The position numbers and the translations under genes were made by a program. Under the pieces are notes generated by a model. The model saw only the letters and a program-made list of their open reading frames with translations, searched no databases and was not told where the DNA came from. DNA of 64,000 bases from Silene latifolia (Eukaryota > Streptophyta > Magnoliopsida > Caryophyllales > Caryophyllaceae), in assembly GCF_048544455.1 (NCBI RefSeq), contig NC_133538.1, forward strand, positions 44,717,969 through 44,781,968, read 5' to 3'. This document shows positions 22,959 through 35,485 of this stretch, piece after piece. The stretch's first letter is position 1, and each line of letters starts with the position of its first letter.

Positions 22959-22990
22959 CTAGGTTTGTGACCCGTGAGATTCACGGGTTT
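22959..22990 (-). mobile_element. Helitron D 3' terminus
   Basis: On the minus strand: perfect 7-bp hairpin CCCGTGA-ATC-TCACGGG, then TCACAAACCTAG at 22959 followed by T. The matching 5' end was not found. The body must extend rightward into 22990-23675, which is otherwise AT-rich and gene-free. Confidence 0.6.
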
Positions 22991-23675
22991 ATCTGTTTTA
23001 GTTTTGTTATTTTTATCGTATTGTTTATATTTGTCTGAGCAATTAGTTTATCCATTTAAAAAATATAGTCTTGAAATACATAAATGTTTAGTTGGTTAAT
23101 GCCTTATTTCTTTGACAATTTTGGTTTATTTTCAAAACTTTATATTGTATTTTATTTGTTATTTTGATTTATACTAAAAACATGTGATTTTAAAAAAAGT
23201 TACCTTTCATTGAGTTCAATTCATGACACCATGTACAAAAAATTAAATGCTTAAGGTTGCTTTTTTATTAGATTGTATAAATTTTTTACTAAATTTTCTA
23301 TGTAAAAGTTTGAACGTCGTTTTGTCTTCCGGAAAATAAAGTTAGTAAGTAAAGAAGAAACGACAAATTAATGCATAATGTTGAATTATTTCTCTCTTTT
23401 TTTTTTTTCCTTCTTTTTTTGAGAATAATAAATCTCACAATGTAAAGAGCTTAAAACATATAGAATTATAAGGTTTTTTATCTTCTCAATATATTAATTG
23501 TCATAAATCATATAGTAGCATAGTTATGAACTTTAATAAATGCTAGTCTTACTATATCATCTATAACAATTTGTCAAAAATTCTAAATTTTATATTTTTG
23601 CATAAATGATAAAATGAGTTAAATAATAGCCTACTACAAATATCATTGCAATCTCTTATGTGTTATAAGACATAT

Positions 23676-25766
23676 TGATATAGGATTCATTTACACCCTT
23701 TTCCTCTTTATTTTCATACCATCCGACTCAATTTGAGTCGGTTTTATATGTCCTTATTTGCATTTTTTGTGCCCCGAGTCCCTTGACTATGATATTGTGC
23801 CCTCCTTGTAGGAATTGAGGCGGGAACGGAAGAATTGATGCAAGAAGATGATTTTATAGAACTAAGTATGAAAAGAGGAGGAAATTGAGCTGAGTTGTAG
23901 TCCCAGCCAGTAGGCCGGCAGTCGGTCAACCGGCTGGGACCCCCAAATGTATACAATTCAACAATTTTTGGTGAAGTTACAGAAGACTCCCAGCCGGTCA
24001 TAAGACCGGCAGCCGGCTACCCGGCTGGGAGGACAAAAGATATGAAGAAATGTTGCAAAATTACAGGAACTTCCCAGCCGGTCATAAGACCGGCAGCCGG
24101 CAGCCGGCTGCCCAGCTAGGAGTACCCATAAAGGCTTGGAAGTCAAGAGGAAGTCAATGTAGTCCCAGCCGGTCAGGCATCGGCGGCCGGCCACCCGGTT
24201 GAGACCACCTGATGATTTGAAAATGCAATTAATCTTCCAGAAGACTCCCAGCCGGTCATAGGACCGGCAGCCGGTTGCCCGGCTGGGAGTGCATCTCCGC
24301 GTTTTAAAGCCCATTTGTAATCTGACCCTAATCGTAGTGCAACCTATAAATACCTCCACCCTTAACCATTTGTACACACAACCCTAGACTTTATAATTTT
24401 TCCTTACCAAGTTTGAATCTCTCCTAATTAGTTTACTAATCTTTCCCTAATTAGAACAAGTTCTTCAATAATTATATCATATTTAGTGCTAGAAATTGGG
24501 TTGTAAGAAAATTGAAGGTTTCTCCTTTTTTATTTTCAATCCAAGTTCCTTTCTTTGCTATTGAATTGGTATAACTTCTCTCCTTGGTTTCATTTGTTTA
24601 CATTTGCTTCTCTCTTAAGTTTTGTTTTATTGTTTATGTTAAAATTCTTCTCTTTGTTGTTTGATTGTTGATTTTCATTCTCTCTCTTGTTCATCTTTTC
24701 CTTGCTAACCGTTGTTGTTTACACCCAAAGATTGAGTCTTTGATTCTCTTGTGTTAAAGATTGAATCTTTGAGTTTCTTGTGTTAAAGTTTGTGTCTTTT
24801 GGTTCAATTCTTGTTCATCTTAGATTAATTTGTCCTTTCTCATAACTTTTGTTGGTTTATTGCATGATTAATAGTGGAATTTATTCTCCCACCATGTTTA
24901 TGCCTAAATAATCCATCTTTACTAATTTATTTTGTCTTAATAACCATGATTAGTGAGTACTCCTTTAACTAGGACTCGATTATCCCCGACATGAGTTTCC
25001 TACTTGGTTAAGACTCATTTAATTGGTCATTTTAGGTGGTGGAAAAGGAAAATTAAGGGGATTGAATTGAGTTCTTGACTTGTTGGAATTATCTTTTTGT
25101 CCTTGACCCTTGACCATTGGTGAGAATCAATTAGGTGGAGGATGGTGTGATTTTGGCATGTCTTTTGTTAACCTTGGTTGAGACCGAAAGGGAGAACCTT
25201 GGGAGAGCACCCCTAATTTTGGGTTTGAAATCGACCCTCGAGAGAGGGAGTTGGATGACTCGGATTTGAGACGGGAGATTAATGAACCTAGTCTAGTTTA
25301 AGCAACCTTGAGATAATGCATGATTTTGGGGGAGTAGAAACTCGGATTTAGGTACCCGACCTTCGAACCCGAGAGGGGGTTGGAAAGGTTTGCTGGTGTC
25401 CACTCACGAGACCGAAAGGAAGTGTTTGGCGAATTAGAGCTGTCATCCTCTTTAACACTACCTAATCGACCACTTAGCGGGAACTTAACCTTGTAGGAGC
25501 AATTGTCGGAGGAGAAGTCGGGTCCTAGGCTTTTCTTAATATTGATTACATAATTTTCATTCACTTGTTTAATTTCCATTTCTAGTTCATTTGCATTTAT
25601 TTTATTTAGTTTAGTTGTTTAGTCAAAAAACCATTTCCTTTTATTGTTGACTTAGCTAAGCTTAAGGATTAAAACGATTAGTAATCTTCCTAGCTCCTTG
25701 TGGGATCGACCCTCAATTTTGCACAACGACAACCGTGCACTTGCGAGGTATAATTTGAAATCATCA
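23676..25766 (+). repeat. 5' LTR of the Athila-like element
   Basis: Begins TGATATAGGATTC and ends ATCATCA, six bases before the primer site. About 2.1 kb, suitable for Athila. TATA box TATAAATAC at 24345-24353. The left edge rests on the TG dinucleotide only, because the partner LTR is not in the window. Confidence 0.65.
23900..24289. repeat. five palindromic repeats in the LTR U3 region
   Basis: Five units at about 23900-23940, 23987-24031, 24071-24121, 24162-24204 and 24243-24289, spaced 83-91 bases. Each runs from CCCAGCCGG to its complement CCGGCTGGG around a core GACCGGCAGCCGG. Each could fold into a GC-rich hairpin in otherwise AT-rich DNA. They lie 55-450 bases upstream of the TATA box. 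Confidence 0.8.
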
Positions 25767-25772
25767 AGTTTT

Positions 25773-25790
25773 TGGCGCCGTTGCCGGGGA
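25773..25790 (+). other. Athila-type primer binding site
   Basis: TGGCGCCGTTGCCGGGGA, the tRNA-Asp-type primer site known from Athila-like elements, six bases after the LTR. Confidence 0.85.
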
Positions 25791-25847
25791 GCAAAGGCTA
25801 GATATTAATAGTTTTCGTTCTAGTTTATATTAAGTCTCTTGTGTTAC

Positions 25848-27132
25848 TGTAGACACCTCAAAATGTCTACCTAGCCTTACGGGTACCCGATGATAAGGCT
25901 AAAACTAAATGACTAAATGAAAATTGACATTGTTATAGTTAAAGGCTCTTTACACTTACTTCCCCATAAACTATTTAAAATGGCCTAAAACTACCCTTTA
26001 ACTCTTTTATTTTCCCTTAGTCCATTTTGTTAATTAATGGCATAAAACCATTAGTAAAATATCCATTTCATTCTTTCCAACTTTGATATCCCATTTTATA
26101 GCCAAACCTTGCTAATCGTTTTCTGTTAATGGACCCAAATAAATAAGGCAGCCCACCTTATAATTAATACACAAAATATTTTACCAAACAGTCAAGGTGT
26201 ATGGCATTTCCGGATAGAAATAGTCTGACAAACCATTTATCCCATGTCAAAATAACAGTCCTAGTGATAATTATCCACATGCAAAGGGATAAAACCAAAT
26301 TTGTTTATTCCTATGAAGATCAAAATATTACCACCAAAGTGATACGTATTGCGTGCAACTACATTAGCACACCGAACGAAAAGCTAAGTAGAATTAGGAG
26401 ACAAACTCTTATCTTGCTAGTTTTCAATAACCCCAAACTCCACACACTATAAATATACTCCATGGAAATCATAATACAGGGAGGACAAAAATAAAATATT
26501 TTCAGGAGGAATCAACAAGGACGTGATCATAATACCAGACCCAAATTCAAATACTTCCGTCATATATCATCCGTTTCAAATATTCTATCCCAATTTCAAA
26601 TCAAACTACATACATAAATTGTCGCAGTTTTCATATAAGCGCATAAGAGCCAATAATTTACGACAAAATCGATTATTATTAATAGTCAACATCCACATAA
26701 GCCTATGGGTACCAGATTCAAATAAGTTTTTCTTTACTCTTTCTTTTTATCTAATTCTTTTATTGTCTTTTATTTATATTTATTTTCTCTAGTTATTATA
26801 TTGACTAACCTAGTTTATTTCTCTTTGTATATAATTTGTATCTTTTTCGTATTCTATTATTAATTTCGTCAAATATACAATATTACAATTAAATAGTAGA
26901 GGCCGTCAGTTTGATGGGCGATCCGGGTGCCTAACACTTTCCCTGGTCGTACCTTTACCCCCGAATCCGCAATCTTTGGTTCAGACCGGAGTGACGGATC
27001 AGTCCCCATACCAGGGATCAAAAGGGGTCTTTTTCGTTAACCTTATTTTTGTATGTTTTTGTTTATAAAACCTACTGGCGACTCCATATTTATATATATT
27101 TCGAAAAAAGAGATTTTTTCAGGGATCACACA
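25848..27132 (+). repeat. Ogre-like 5' LTR
   Basis: 1285 bp, TGTAGACACC...ATCACACA. TATA box TATAAATATA at 26449-26458. Nearly identical to the right LTR once the latter's insertions are removed, with a few scattered substitutions. Confidence 0.88.
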
Positions 27133-27133
27133 G

Positions 27134-27151
27134 TGGCGACTCCGCTGGAGA
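27134..27151 (+). other. primer binding site
   Basis: TGGCGACTCCGCTGGAGA follows the LTR by one base. It resembles the site of Ogre/Tat elements, thought to pair with tRNA-Arg. The tRNA identity is from memory of the family and was not checked. Confidence 0.65.
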
Positions 27152-27212
27152 CTTAATTATAGGGTAAGACTTTAATTTTGTTTATAATCTTATATATTTG
27201 ACCTTTTAATTA

Positions 27213-27721
27213 GAGTTTTTTGTCAAAAACTACCTAATATTTACCTCATTTTCATAAATACTACCTAAAGTTTTTAATTTTGCGAGAAACTACCTAAATT
27301 TTCTTGATTATTGTCGAACACTACCAAATTGAAAAATTCGATCAAATTAGACAAAATTCTAACTCGAAAACATTATTTTTGGCATTCAACATACATTATT
27401 TACTATATTTAACCACCGCCAATTGTTTAGATTAGCTACTAACACATTTATTTTAATTTTTTTTTACTACAATTTTGACTAGTTTGGCCGAGATTGTGGT
27501 TAATTTGGATAAAATTATGATTAATTTGTTTGGCATTTTGACTTATTTGTCGGAAGTTTAGTTAATTTGGAAAAAAAATTGTCGAATTTGCTCATTAATT
27601 TCAATTTGGTAGTTTTCGACAAAAGTAAAAAAATATTAGGTAGTTTCTCGCAAAATTTAAAACTTTAGGTAGTATTTATAAAAATAAGGTAAATATTAGG
27701 TAATTTTTGACAAAAAAACTC
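27213..27721. mobile_element. Mutator-type MITE with ~130-bp inverted ends
   Basis: 509 bp starting GAGTTTTTTGTCAAAAACTA and ending with its complement. The long inverted repeats run about 130 bases on each side ('ACTACCTAATATTTACC' against 'GGTAAATATTAGGTA'). Exact 9-bp duplication TTTTAATTA at 27204-27212 and 27722-27730. Confidence 0.85.
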
Positions 27722-27732
27722 TTTTAATTATG

Positions 27733-28794
27733 GATCGGGTCTATTTGCATGTCACAATTAGTGTCCTTCTGTTAAATCATACTTTGCGTCAAAAACATAA
27801 TCCAGTTGGTCGTGGGCTCGTGGCATGCATGCACTGTGCACATTATCTTCGAAGGAGCAAAATTATAACAAACACAAAAATCAAGGCTAACTGTCTAATT
27901 TTTCATGGTCTTTGAATTTTAGTTGCAGGGTTGATTGATATTGATTTCTTACGTACTCGTCTGTATTATGCTCGTGTTCTAACTTTTTTTTTTTCCTTTT
28001 TCAGCAACTCTCCTATAGCACTGTCTTATAGTATAAGACTGATCCAATAAAAAAAGAAAAGCCCAAGCAAAAACATTGAGATATTAAGTTTTTGATTTTA
28101 TTTTGATAAATTTATACTTTATAATGAAAACTAACCTATTTAAATATGTAAGTTGTTAATTTAAAATATTAGGTTATTAAAATAAAAGTATTATTTCATA
28201 TTTTTATTAAATAATTTTGTTGGGCCTTATGCTATTGGGTTAGTCTTACCTAAATATAGGTCTTATAGAATAATTTGTGTTCCTTTTTTTCGTTTTTGTT
28301 CGTTTTTATTGTCTCTGTTTCTTATATTAGACAAAAAAGACATAGGCTTTCCGTAAGCCAGTATTATGTCATCTTAAGCTATCCTATTCACCCTCGGTAA
28401 AGTATGTTGTATACTTAGAAGGTCCATTCGACCGACTAGGCCTTACACGTATTTTCCACCTCATGACGTCGTGTTTTGGCAACTCGCTTGGTCCATATGA
28501 CTGGGTGAGCACAAAAGCGAGAGATACCCTCATGGTGTTTTAATGTTGTGAGTACCCAATTTCCTACCCACAAACCTAACCATAGCTCCCGTAAAACCTT
28601 TGATTAGGACAATTTATATATATTAACATTGATTGTTTGAAATTGTATCCTAGACTCATTAGGTATCTAAAATAATTCCATACGTATCCACGAGTGGTAA
28701 ATTCTTTTTTTTAAAGAGAACATTGATACGTTGTTGAGTCCTATTTTTGTGTCGCAATTTTGTGTGTCATAATCATTATCACTAATTCATGGAC
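27733..28794. other. Ogre-like element interior, non-coding
   Basis: No recognisable coding sequence. Presumably part of the long 5' untranslated leader usual in this lineage. Confidence 0.4.
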
Positions 28795-28981
28795 CACAAA
28801 TTCTTGTTTGTGACGGCACATCTTGAGTGACGGATACCATTTTACCTCACAAAGTACCCACTTTTTCTCTCTCTGCATCACTATTCATGTGGTCCCCTTT
28901 CTCCACTAACCCATTTTGTTACCATTTTATCTCACAAAATATCCGCCACAAATGGTAACCCGTCACAAGGGAGACCAATTG
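28795..28981. mobile_element. MULE-type MITE family 1, copy a
   Basis: 187 bp from CACAAATTCTTG to GAGACCAATTG, flanked by 9-bp duplication TTCATGGAC (28786-28794, 28982-28990). Inverted TGTGACGG/CCGTCACA motifs near both ends. Same family as the copies at 33531, 37120 and 37502. Confidence 0.85.
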
Positions 28982-29574
28982 TTCATGGACATAGTAGTAG
29001 AATAGGCATGCATTAACCAGTGGCGGATACATAATTTTTTTTTGCGGGGTCCCCTTTAGTTAAGCGATTTGAAAAAAAATCGTCAAAATCGGACCCCCGA
29101 GCACAAAGTTATGGTCTTTTGAAGTTTTTCGTTTATAAACGTCATTTTTTGTTTCTAATTTGATCGTTATTGGTTATTAATTATTATTGTTGTTATTAAT
29201 TATCGTTTAATAATATACAAAAATCAATGTTGTCAAAATACGTAAAGAAGGCGTGATGTAATAAAAAAAAGGTAATCGTAAAATGGGTCACCGTCACTCA
29301 TTTTCGAATTACCGATAAAAAGTAATGTTAGAAAGACATTTAGAGAGGGGCTTAGTTGAAAAGTTAAATGAATATTAAGGACGAGACTAATAATGTGGGG
29401 ACAGTTTTTAGCAATTTTGATAAGAAAATAGAAATATTCAACTCTACAAATTACTGTCTAGTACATATTGATACTCCGTAATTGATAAGAGTAGCACGTA
29501 TATCTAAGACCCTTCTAAATGTATGAACATTGGAAAATACTCTCCAATGAACAGTAGAGCAGTGTTCTCCGTGC

Positions 29575-31565
29575 TTGGCATGTGATGAACAGTCTTCCTT
29601 CTCTCTACCACTCATCATTCCTCTTTATTCTTCCCCTGCTAACCTTAATTTGTTTACTCTTTCATTCTCATCGCCTCTCTCTGCTAACCAAAAATTATTG
29701 GTCTTTCATTTTCCTTCTCCTTCAATTGCGATCGGAACAAACTCAGGTGAACAAACTCGATTTCTCCAGCTTAATTTATTTCTATCAATTCTATTGCAAG
29801 TTTTATTGTCCACAATTAAACATCGGAAACTATCTATATTATTCCCGATCAATGGGTATTCTTTTAGTGGGATCATAGGTTGGTCTGAATATGGATGTTC
29901 ATTGATTCACTCACAAACCCATTACTCATATTGTATTTGGTGTTGCTTGTATGGTAAGTTGGGTGTTTTTTGTTCTTATTTTTAATGTGCTCACTTTAAT
30001 TTGGTTTTACATTGTAATCCCTATTGATTGGTGGTAGTGACTAGCTATCGGGGGTCAGGGTTGCAGGTGACGACATCCACGGTGGTTGAAAGGGTTGAGC
30101 GACGGTGGAGAGTTTGGTAATTGCTGGTCAGTTTTATGCTACTATTATTACTGTATTTCTAGGTCTTAGAAATGTGTCGTTTAGTTATTTCTGAAGTAGC
30201 GACATGTTTGTGCTTATGTTTTCCTGTGGGCTTGTAGTTGACATTCTGTGCTTATGTTGTTGCAGTTCAAAACCGAGGCTGTTGTGCTTAAATAATGGCT
30301 TTCAGATGATGTCGTTATTAGTTAAGTGGCCTTTTTATGTTTTTTGTTTGTTGCTTCATTGGAAGTTCATGATTGGATAGGGTCTTCTTTAAGGGGTGAT
30401 TTGCCAGTAGCAAAACTGTTATGGGGAAAATCATTTTCTAATTTCTTTATTACATGTGTGGGATCATACTACTGTTGCTTCTCATTATAGTTTACATAGT
30501 GCCAGTTTCTTAGTGTCTCAGTTCTGCTTGGGACTAAAAAAAAGAGATAAAGTTGTCTAATTCCTTGATTATTTGTGTTAAATCATACTAATGTTGTTTC
30601 TGATCATAGTTTATGTAGTGCCAGTGTCTCAGAGTTGCTTCAGTGTTGCTTCGAACTAAACATATAGGTAATGTAGTTGTGTATTTGGTTGCTGGATTCT
30701 AATCGTGTCGCAAGGTAGATTGTCAATTGTCACTTTTTTAATTAATTGGATTAGTGGTTAATGGTTTGACGAGTCCTTCTTTCGGAAGGTAGGCTGCCAT
30801 TAGACAAATGGTGGTTGGGAAATTAAAGGGCATACGCCATGTTCAGCTCCTCGTCCTTTGCCGATGGGGATATGGTATGTGGTGGCAAATTGTTGATGAG
30901 GTATGTGGTTTACGGGTGCTAAAACGGTGGCACAAAAATTAAAGGGCAAGCGTCTTTCAAGAGCACATCGTCATTTACCAATAGGCATAGTAAGAACATG
31001 GCCCAATGGTCGGGTACTTTTACAGTTTGGATTGCTGTGTTTCTGATGTGAGACCGTCTCGGATAATCTTTTATGTTCCGCGATAGTTATTTTTTGGCTT
31101 ATTAACAGAATTCCAGCTTACCTAAACCAGAATACACGATCCATAAGGTTACCAAAAGACTTTCATAGTTCAAACACTTCTAGAATCTCTGACAATGAAT
31201 CGTTTATGTTTTGTGGCACTGAGCTTCTTACTTCCAAAATGTGCAGCGAAATTAAACTTTCCTACTTTTTGCTGAAAGAATAAATCTTATATAGAAATTA
31301 AAGTGCTGCAAAGATTCATTTGATGGACTGTTTTATTTAATTTTTTTGTAGAAATGGAGCTATTTGATGATTATACATTCCGAATAGTGCTCTTTAGAGT
31401 AATTTCTCAACTTGTGCTGGTATTAGTGTCGTTCGACTTGGTTGAATACAATTGATGAGAATGTGAGTTATGGTTGATTGCTGGAATTTGTGCTCATGCC
31501 TCATAAGTTTTCTGTAGCAACTCAAAATTAGAAGAAAGTTGGAATTTGCTATCAAAGATTAAGAA
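29575..31565. other. Helitron B left body, unassigned
   Basis: A 136-codon frame begins at 29575 but has low-complexity Ser/Leu composition and no domain I recognise. It resembles a transcribed 5' leader more than a protein. The rest to 31565 is non-coding as far as I can see. Confidence 0.35.
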
Positions 31566-31870
31566 TTTAAGAGCAATAAGACAAAGTGCTTTGAGCTATC
31601 GTGAGATTGCAAACCATGCATGTTGTGGAGTTCAGTGTCCGCTATATTGAAGAGTTTTTCTTCCTCTTCCCTCATGAAGGGTCCGAATATTAGTTTAACT
31701 ATCCGCTTGTATGAACAAAGCAGTGCGGATCGGTATGGAAGTCGTTTCATTTAGCAACAATTCAAATCATACAAGAGATAATAAAAAAACATGGTGTTTG
31801 ATGAAATTAACCCGTATGCTTTGTCTTTGATGACTCATGTTCTTGGGAATTATGTGATTCAAAAGACATT
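31566..31870 (+). pseudogene. captured Pumilio (PUF) repeat fragment
   Basis: Two exon-like blocks. The first (31566 to about 31637) reads FKSNKTKCFELS and then, after a small frame break, a match to the 'HVVEF' part of a PUF repeat. The second (31724-31870) reads SADRYGSRFI and then [20 protein letters not shown] followed by YVIQK. These are the successive first and second PUF repeats of Pumilio RNA-binding proteins. Joining the blocks restores Phe-Ser-Ala-Asp, so the gap (about 31638-31723) is a retained intron. Several in-frame stops (TAG, TAA, TAA near 31750-31780) make it non-functional. Confidence 0.82.
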
Positions 31871-32199
31871 CTCACTTCCAATTTTGTTCAGTACTTGATA
31901 ATTCATTTCTGATTAGGCAATCTGTCGTGCTACTGCATATATCTCTGTAACCTAATGGTATAGTTTTTCACCTTTTTAGCGTTGTAGAGCTTGTCACTGT
32001 GTGTATGTTAATGTTCACTATTTGTCCATGTTTTTTTTTTGGTAATTCAATGGGTAGATGATTTTTTGTAAAAGTAGAGGTTTTTTTAATCCATTCGATG
32101 AAGGATGAGTGGTTGAAACTTATAAGTTTGTTTTGTGTGTGCTGTATTATGCACTATTCAGTCGAACTTTGTCCATACGATCGCCATTCCTGATCGATC

Positions 32200-32427
32200 G
32201 GTGAGTCGAGAGAGCATACCCTGAAGATCAAAGAGTGGGAGGCCAGGATGCTGCAAGAGGAAATTGCCACGAGCCAGGGCATAACGATTAGAGGATGGAC
32301 ACTAGCTGAACCTCCTTCAAATTATGAGGGCCCTTTTGAGTTTCAGATTTATTATTTATAATGGTTCCTCTGCTTCTCGTAATGTTCTCGAGGAGATTAT
32401 ATGGTTCAAGGACGTTGAAGTATCACA
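32200..32427 (+). pseudogene. captured indole-3-glycerol-phosphate synthase exon
   Basis: Reads IKEWEARMLQEEIATSQGI and, further on, PPSNYEGPFEFQ. After a frameshift near 32350 it continues as SRNVLEEIIWFKDVEVSQ, ending at a GTAGTT donor (32428). This is the N-terminal region of plant indole-3-glycerol-phosphate synthase (tryptophan pathway, plastid), upstream of its barrel catalytic core. Only this exon is present, so no activity is possible. Confidence 0.85.
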
Positions 32428-32871
32428 GGTAGTTTGGTGACTGTTAGTGAGGTTTGGTAATTTCTAGAATCAGTTTTGATTATTTCTTCCTCGAGTTTTG
32501 ATAAAGTCTGGAATTAATTTTGATTCATAATTTTTATAGTGAATTGTTAGGCAATCATTATGTAAACAAATATTATGTATAAATAACATTTCTAAGTTAT
32601 ATGCAAGCTAAATATTTTCTGAATGATGGAGACGGTCCTTGGGACTCCGCGCGCATCGCGCGCGGAGGAACAACTAGTCTTTAGATAAATTCATGACTGA
32701 TAAGTAAATAAAGTAGTGTTTGTTGGTTGACAAGTGGTCAATCAGGAGTCCTATTTATAACTTTAGGGTGTCCTATCATCTATAAGCAACAAGTTATACA
32801 GATTTTTTCTAATCTTAGGGGGTGTCCATGGACCCCTATTGTTATAACGTGCGTCCGCCATTGGCATTAAC

Positions 32872-33530
32872 ATATGTTTGCACCAACCAGTAACTTTGTT
32901 AATCAAATTCTAGAGTTTTAGGCATGGGTAGTTCGCAGATTGTACGTAGCCTTTGTTAGTATTTGGGTCTCATAAGTCGTATAAAAAGGATGCATATAAT
33001 TTCTTGTCTGACATGTTTGTCACAACTCGCGGTCCATGTTAAGTGTCCATAGATGTCTTTTTTTTCTAGTTTTCTTAAAATAATTAGTCTCACATAGGCT
33101 AAAAAATTGTGCACCTTAATTAATAGGAAAGATTTCGACATCTCTATAGTCCTGCACATATGTGAAAATAGATAAAACACTAGATACTTGCATATAAATC
33201 TCGTATGTTATATTTCCTTTTTTATTATCTTTTTGATACAAAATTTCTTAAAAATAAATAGGTTTTTTTTTTTTCGATTTATTAAAAAAAAACATTTTTT
33301 TTCTTCTTTCTTTGACAAATTTCCATTCTTAAAAAAACTCATTTGTGATCCATTGTAGAAATCCATGTAAATTGTCGTCACACGTTGAGTCTTACCGTCA
33401 ATTTCGAAAACAATTCTCTCAAATTTTCCCAATCTAGATTTTCAAAATGCTTTAACAGTTTCTAAGTCAAGCCTTGAATAATATTGCGAATATATCCTCT
33501 TACTACGAGAATGAATGAGCTTAATTGCAA
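32872..33530. other. Ogre-like element interior, non-coding
   Basis: AT-rich, with homopolymer runs around 33260-33300. Nothing recognised. Confidence 0.4.
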
Positions 33531-33726
33531 CAATTGGTCTCCCTTGTGACGGGTTACCATTTGTGGCGGATATTTTGTGAGATAAAATGGTAACAAAATG
33601 GGTTAGTGGAGAAAGGGGACACATGAATAGTGTTGCAGAGAGAGAAGAAGTGGGTACTTTGTGAGGTAAAATGGTATCCGTCACTCAAGAGTGACGGATA
33701 TGTGCCGTCACAAACAAGAATTTGTG
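33531..33726. mobile_element. MULE-type MITE family 1, copy b (inverted)
   Basis: 196 bp, opposite orientation to copy a: CAATTGGTCTCCC at the left, AGAATTTGTG at the right. 9-bp duplication TAATTGCAA at 33522-33530 and 33727-33735. Confidence 0.85.
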
Positions 33727-33735
33727 TAATTGCAA

Positions 33736-35485
33736 AGACATCGTTTTTTGCAGATGAGCAACATTTACTCCACGTACCCATTAATTAGTGGGTCAACTCT
33801 GAAGAGGGTATGTCTCTTTGATCACAAAATAGTTTGTCATAAGGAGGTCCTGTCTTTCCAACAATTTCTAAGGGGTGGTAGATCACTTACTGTTCAAATT
33901 TGATAATTTTTGGTAGACACTTTATTTCTTAAGTTAAATAATATAATATGAAATTCAAATATCTATTTAATATAGGACCATTCAAGTCCTCTCTGAGTTA
34001 CATAAATAAATAAATACGAGCATATATCATTTTTATTAATAACTTGTTCTACTTTTTACTCTTAACTAGTAGAATAGACTTGAAATACTTTAGGGCGTAT
34101 CTCTTTAGTGTAGATCAATCGGCCTCTTAGAGTCAGCCTGAACGAGGGCGTGCATATGACCACCTTTTCCATCTCCTGTGGTGTGATAATTCCTTAATCG
34201 CCGTGTCTCTAGGTGACCTCTAGATTTGGAGACTACATCTTTCTACCCGTTTCGTCGATTTACCAAATAAGCACAAATTGCTTTTTACCTGATTTGTCAA
34301 TATCTCATATCTCAATGACTACTAGATGAGCACAATCTCATATGACCAACCATTTTATCAAATATTCTCAACCATTCCCGTTGATGCAAGAAAATTAGTT
34401 CAAAAATGTTCAAACCAAATTCATAGTACACCCGTGCCCAACCATATCAAATAAGACACGGGAGCGCGCACTCCGTGCTATTTAATAGGTGACCACTAGT
34501 CCCTTAAAATGAACTCAAGATGTGAGTCAAAATATCAATACAAGCTCAAAAATACTCACACCAAAGACTCTCATAAGTCAACCAAAATTCCAGACAAAGA
34601 TGCAATCAAATCCAACGACAAAAGTCTCAAAAAGTCAAAGACAAAAAAAATATGATCTCTAATAGATACAACTCTAGTGACAAAAGTCTCACAAAAAAAA
34701 AGTCAAAGACAAAAAAGTTATAATCTCAAATGGATACAATATAAAAAGTCTTAAAGCTCTCAAAATTTCACAAGACAAAACAATTCCAGTCAAATTGCAA
34801 TCAAATTGCAGAGTAGTCATTTTTTTCCCTTTCTCAGACGAGTTAATCCACAATTACATTGTCTCCATTCCTTTTGGGACGACCCTTTCACTCATTTAGG
34901 TGAGTGAGAGAGGCACACAGATCTCCAGTGTCTTCTAACGCTATGGAACCTTCTAATCCATTCCATTTATCACCCTCGTTTAGCATCTAAGATTTCAGGG
35001 ATGTACACTAGGTTTATACGGCCACAAAAGTATTTTGTTTCTATGGTATTAGTTTTGCGTAATTAGCAGAGCTTGTTACTGTAAAGAGGGCAGAACTCAT
35101 CAAATATAACTCAAATTAAGAGGTCAAGTAAAAATGATACATTCATTCTCCACACCAGAGAAATTGTTAGAATTTAAGTTACTTCCAAAATAATAGTGTC
35201 TAGTCTTTCTACTTGGATCACATTTGGGTCAGACCCCATATTTTTCAAAATATTTTCAAAAAATAAAAATAAAAAAATTTTCTCTCTCATTTTGAATGTT
35301 TTCAAAAACTTTTTCTATCTCATTTCAAATGTTTTCAAAAAATAACATTTTTTTGCATCATATCTAGGACATGCATTTGCATTTTATGTGTCATATATTT
35401 GTCACTAACTGCTCCAGTCGACTACTTTGTCATTCATCTTCCAGATTCGTCCAAAGTGGGGGCTTCTCATAAAGTCTCATTTTTC
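33736..35485. other. Ogre-like element interior, non-coding
   Basis: No coding region or repeat recognised. A/C-rich stretches at 34560-34800 read as CAAAGACAAAA-like low-complexity sequence. Confidence 0.4.

Larger units (their letters stand above)
29503..32677 (+). mobile_element. Helitron B with captured gene fragments
   Basis: 3' end: CTCCGCGCGCATCGCGCGCGG hairpin, then AGGAACAACTAG ending at 32677, followed by T. 5' end: TCTAAGACCCTTC at 29503, preceded by A. Same family as Helitron A at both ends. About 3175 bp with no Rep/helicase. Carries a Pumilio fragment and an indole-3-glycerol-phosphate synthase fragment, both in the Helitron's own orientation. Confidence 0.8.
29018..32863. mobile_element. 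hAT-type element carrying a nested Helitron
   Basis: Terminal inverted repeat CAGTGGCGGA / TCCGCCATTG, with 8-bp target duplication GCATTAAC at 29010-29017 and 32864-32871, as expected for hAT. Removing the Helitron (29503-32677) leaves about 670 bp without transposase, so the original was a non-autonomous element. Confidence 0.82.

Noticed and set aside
23900-24289. CRISPR-like array
   Set aside because: The repeats are diverged palindromes inside a retrotransposon LTR in a plant genome. There are no cas genes, and unit and spacer lengths vary.
29575-29985. 136-aa gene in Helitron B
   Set aside because: Two overlapping frames of similar Ser/Leu/Phe composition and no domain. More likely a pyrimidine-rich leader.
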